The notes under the pieces: generated by a model
Told to the model about the DNA's origin: nothing
Databases searched by the model: none
The model's input: the letters and a program-made list of their open reading frames with translations, nothing else
Assembly (NCBI RefSeq): GCF_004348895.1
Contig: NZ_RRZK01000017.1
Span: forward strand, 117,362 to 181,361
Origin: Pseudomonas vancouverensis
GTDB lineage: Bacteria; Pseudomonadota; Gammaproteobacteria; Pseudomonadales; Pseudomonadaceae
Length of the DNA stretch: 64,000 bases
Direction: 5' to 3'
Program-made: the position numbers and the translations under genes
In this document: positions 63,954-64,000 of the stretch, one piece after another
How the letters are laid out: each line of letters opens with the position of its first letter
Numbering within the stretch: the stretch's first letter is position 1

Positions 63954-64000
63954 TCGCCTCCCGCTAACGAGAGATCGGAAGCGCAAGTGGTTGAAGTTGT

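Noticed and set aside
1..64000. CRISPR arrays, tRNA genes, insertion sequences, prophage
   Set aside because: The only repeats seen are REP palindromes and short operators; no regularly spaced repeats, cloverleaf sequences, transposase or integrase genes were found by reading.

Overview
The window comes from a Pseudomonas chromosome, most likely the P. fluorescens group. Three things point there: the gene content (wbpM followed by a comEA-like gene, the muxABC-opmB efflux operon, the eight-gene fpvGHJK-fpvCDEF pyroverdine iron-release operon), the coding GC near 60-65 percent, and many copies of the P. fluorescens-type REP palindrome (GTGGGAGCGAGCTTGCTCGC). No tRNA, rRNA gene, insertion sequence, phage or CRISPR array was found. 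The last 75 bases look like the promoter of an rRNA operon that lies to the right.

Layout. 1-4078 (minus strand): the AT-rich end of an O-antigen locus, with a truncated multi-pass membrane protein, a GtrA flippase-like protein, an acetyltransferase/ketoisomerase fusion, a GtrB-like glycosyltransferase and a sugar aminotransferase. Together they look like a gtr-type cassette that makes and attaches a 3-acetamido-3,6-dideoxyhexose. 4373-8469 (plus): the O-antigen initiation genes (4-reductase, WbpL, WbpM), then a comEA-like gene. 9139-11795: SDR, FabF-like synthase and TetR. 12264-13628: ethanolamine permease. 14088-22088: complete kdpFABC-kdpDE with a candidate KdpE box.

22131-31308: housekeeping and accessory genes (patatin, lipoprotein, CHAD, thioesterase, Mpo1-like, chemoreceptor, TatD, lytic transglycosylase, DoxX). 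These lead to a small orphan ORF preceded by a striking SAM-II-like pseudoknot riboswitch with long loops (30850-30944), its sigma70 promoter and a possible SD-sequestering hairpin. 31312-35997: greB, the ybbP/ybbA ABC pair, tesA and a small unknown gene. 36100-45843: TetR, then muxABC-opmB. 45868-52098: fpvGHJKCDEF on the minus strand, almost every gene overlapping the next by 1-4 bases, with a candidate Fur box upstream.

52285-63589: single-gene units (fluoroacetate dehalogenase-like hydrolase, VOC protein, lipoproteins, LysE exporter, cysteine desulfurase, aminopeptidase P). They are followed by two regulator/target pairs with visible operators (LysR/oxidoreductase; TetR/SDR plus HCCA isomerase), and an EamA exporter.

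The most unusual items are the SAM-II-like riboswitch upstream of an uncharacterised ORF, and two REPINs (inverted REP pairs) lying in frame inside the first codons of opmB and fpvD, both immediately after translationally coupled ATGA starts.
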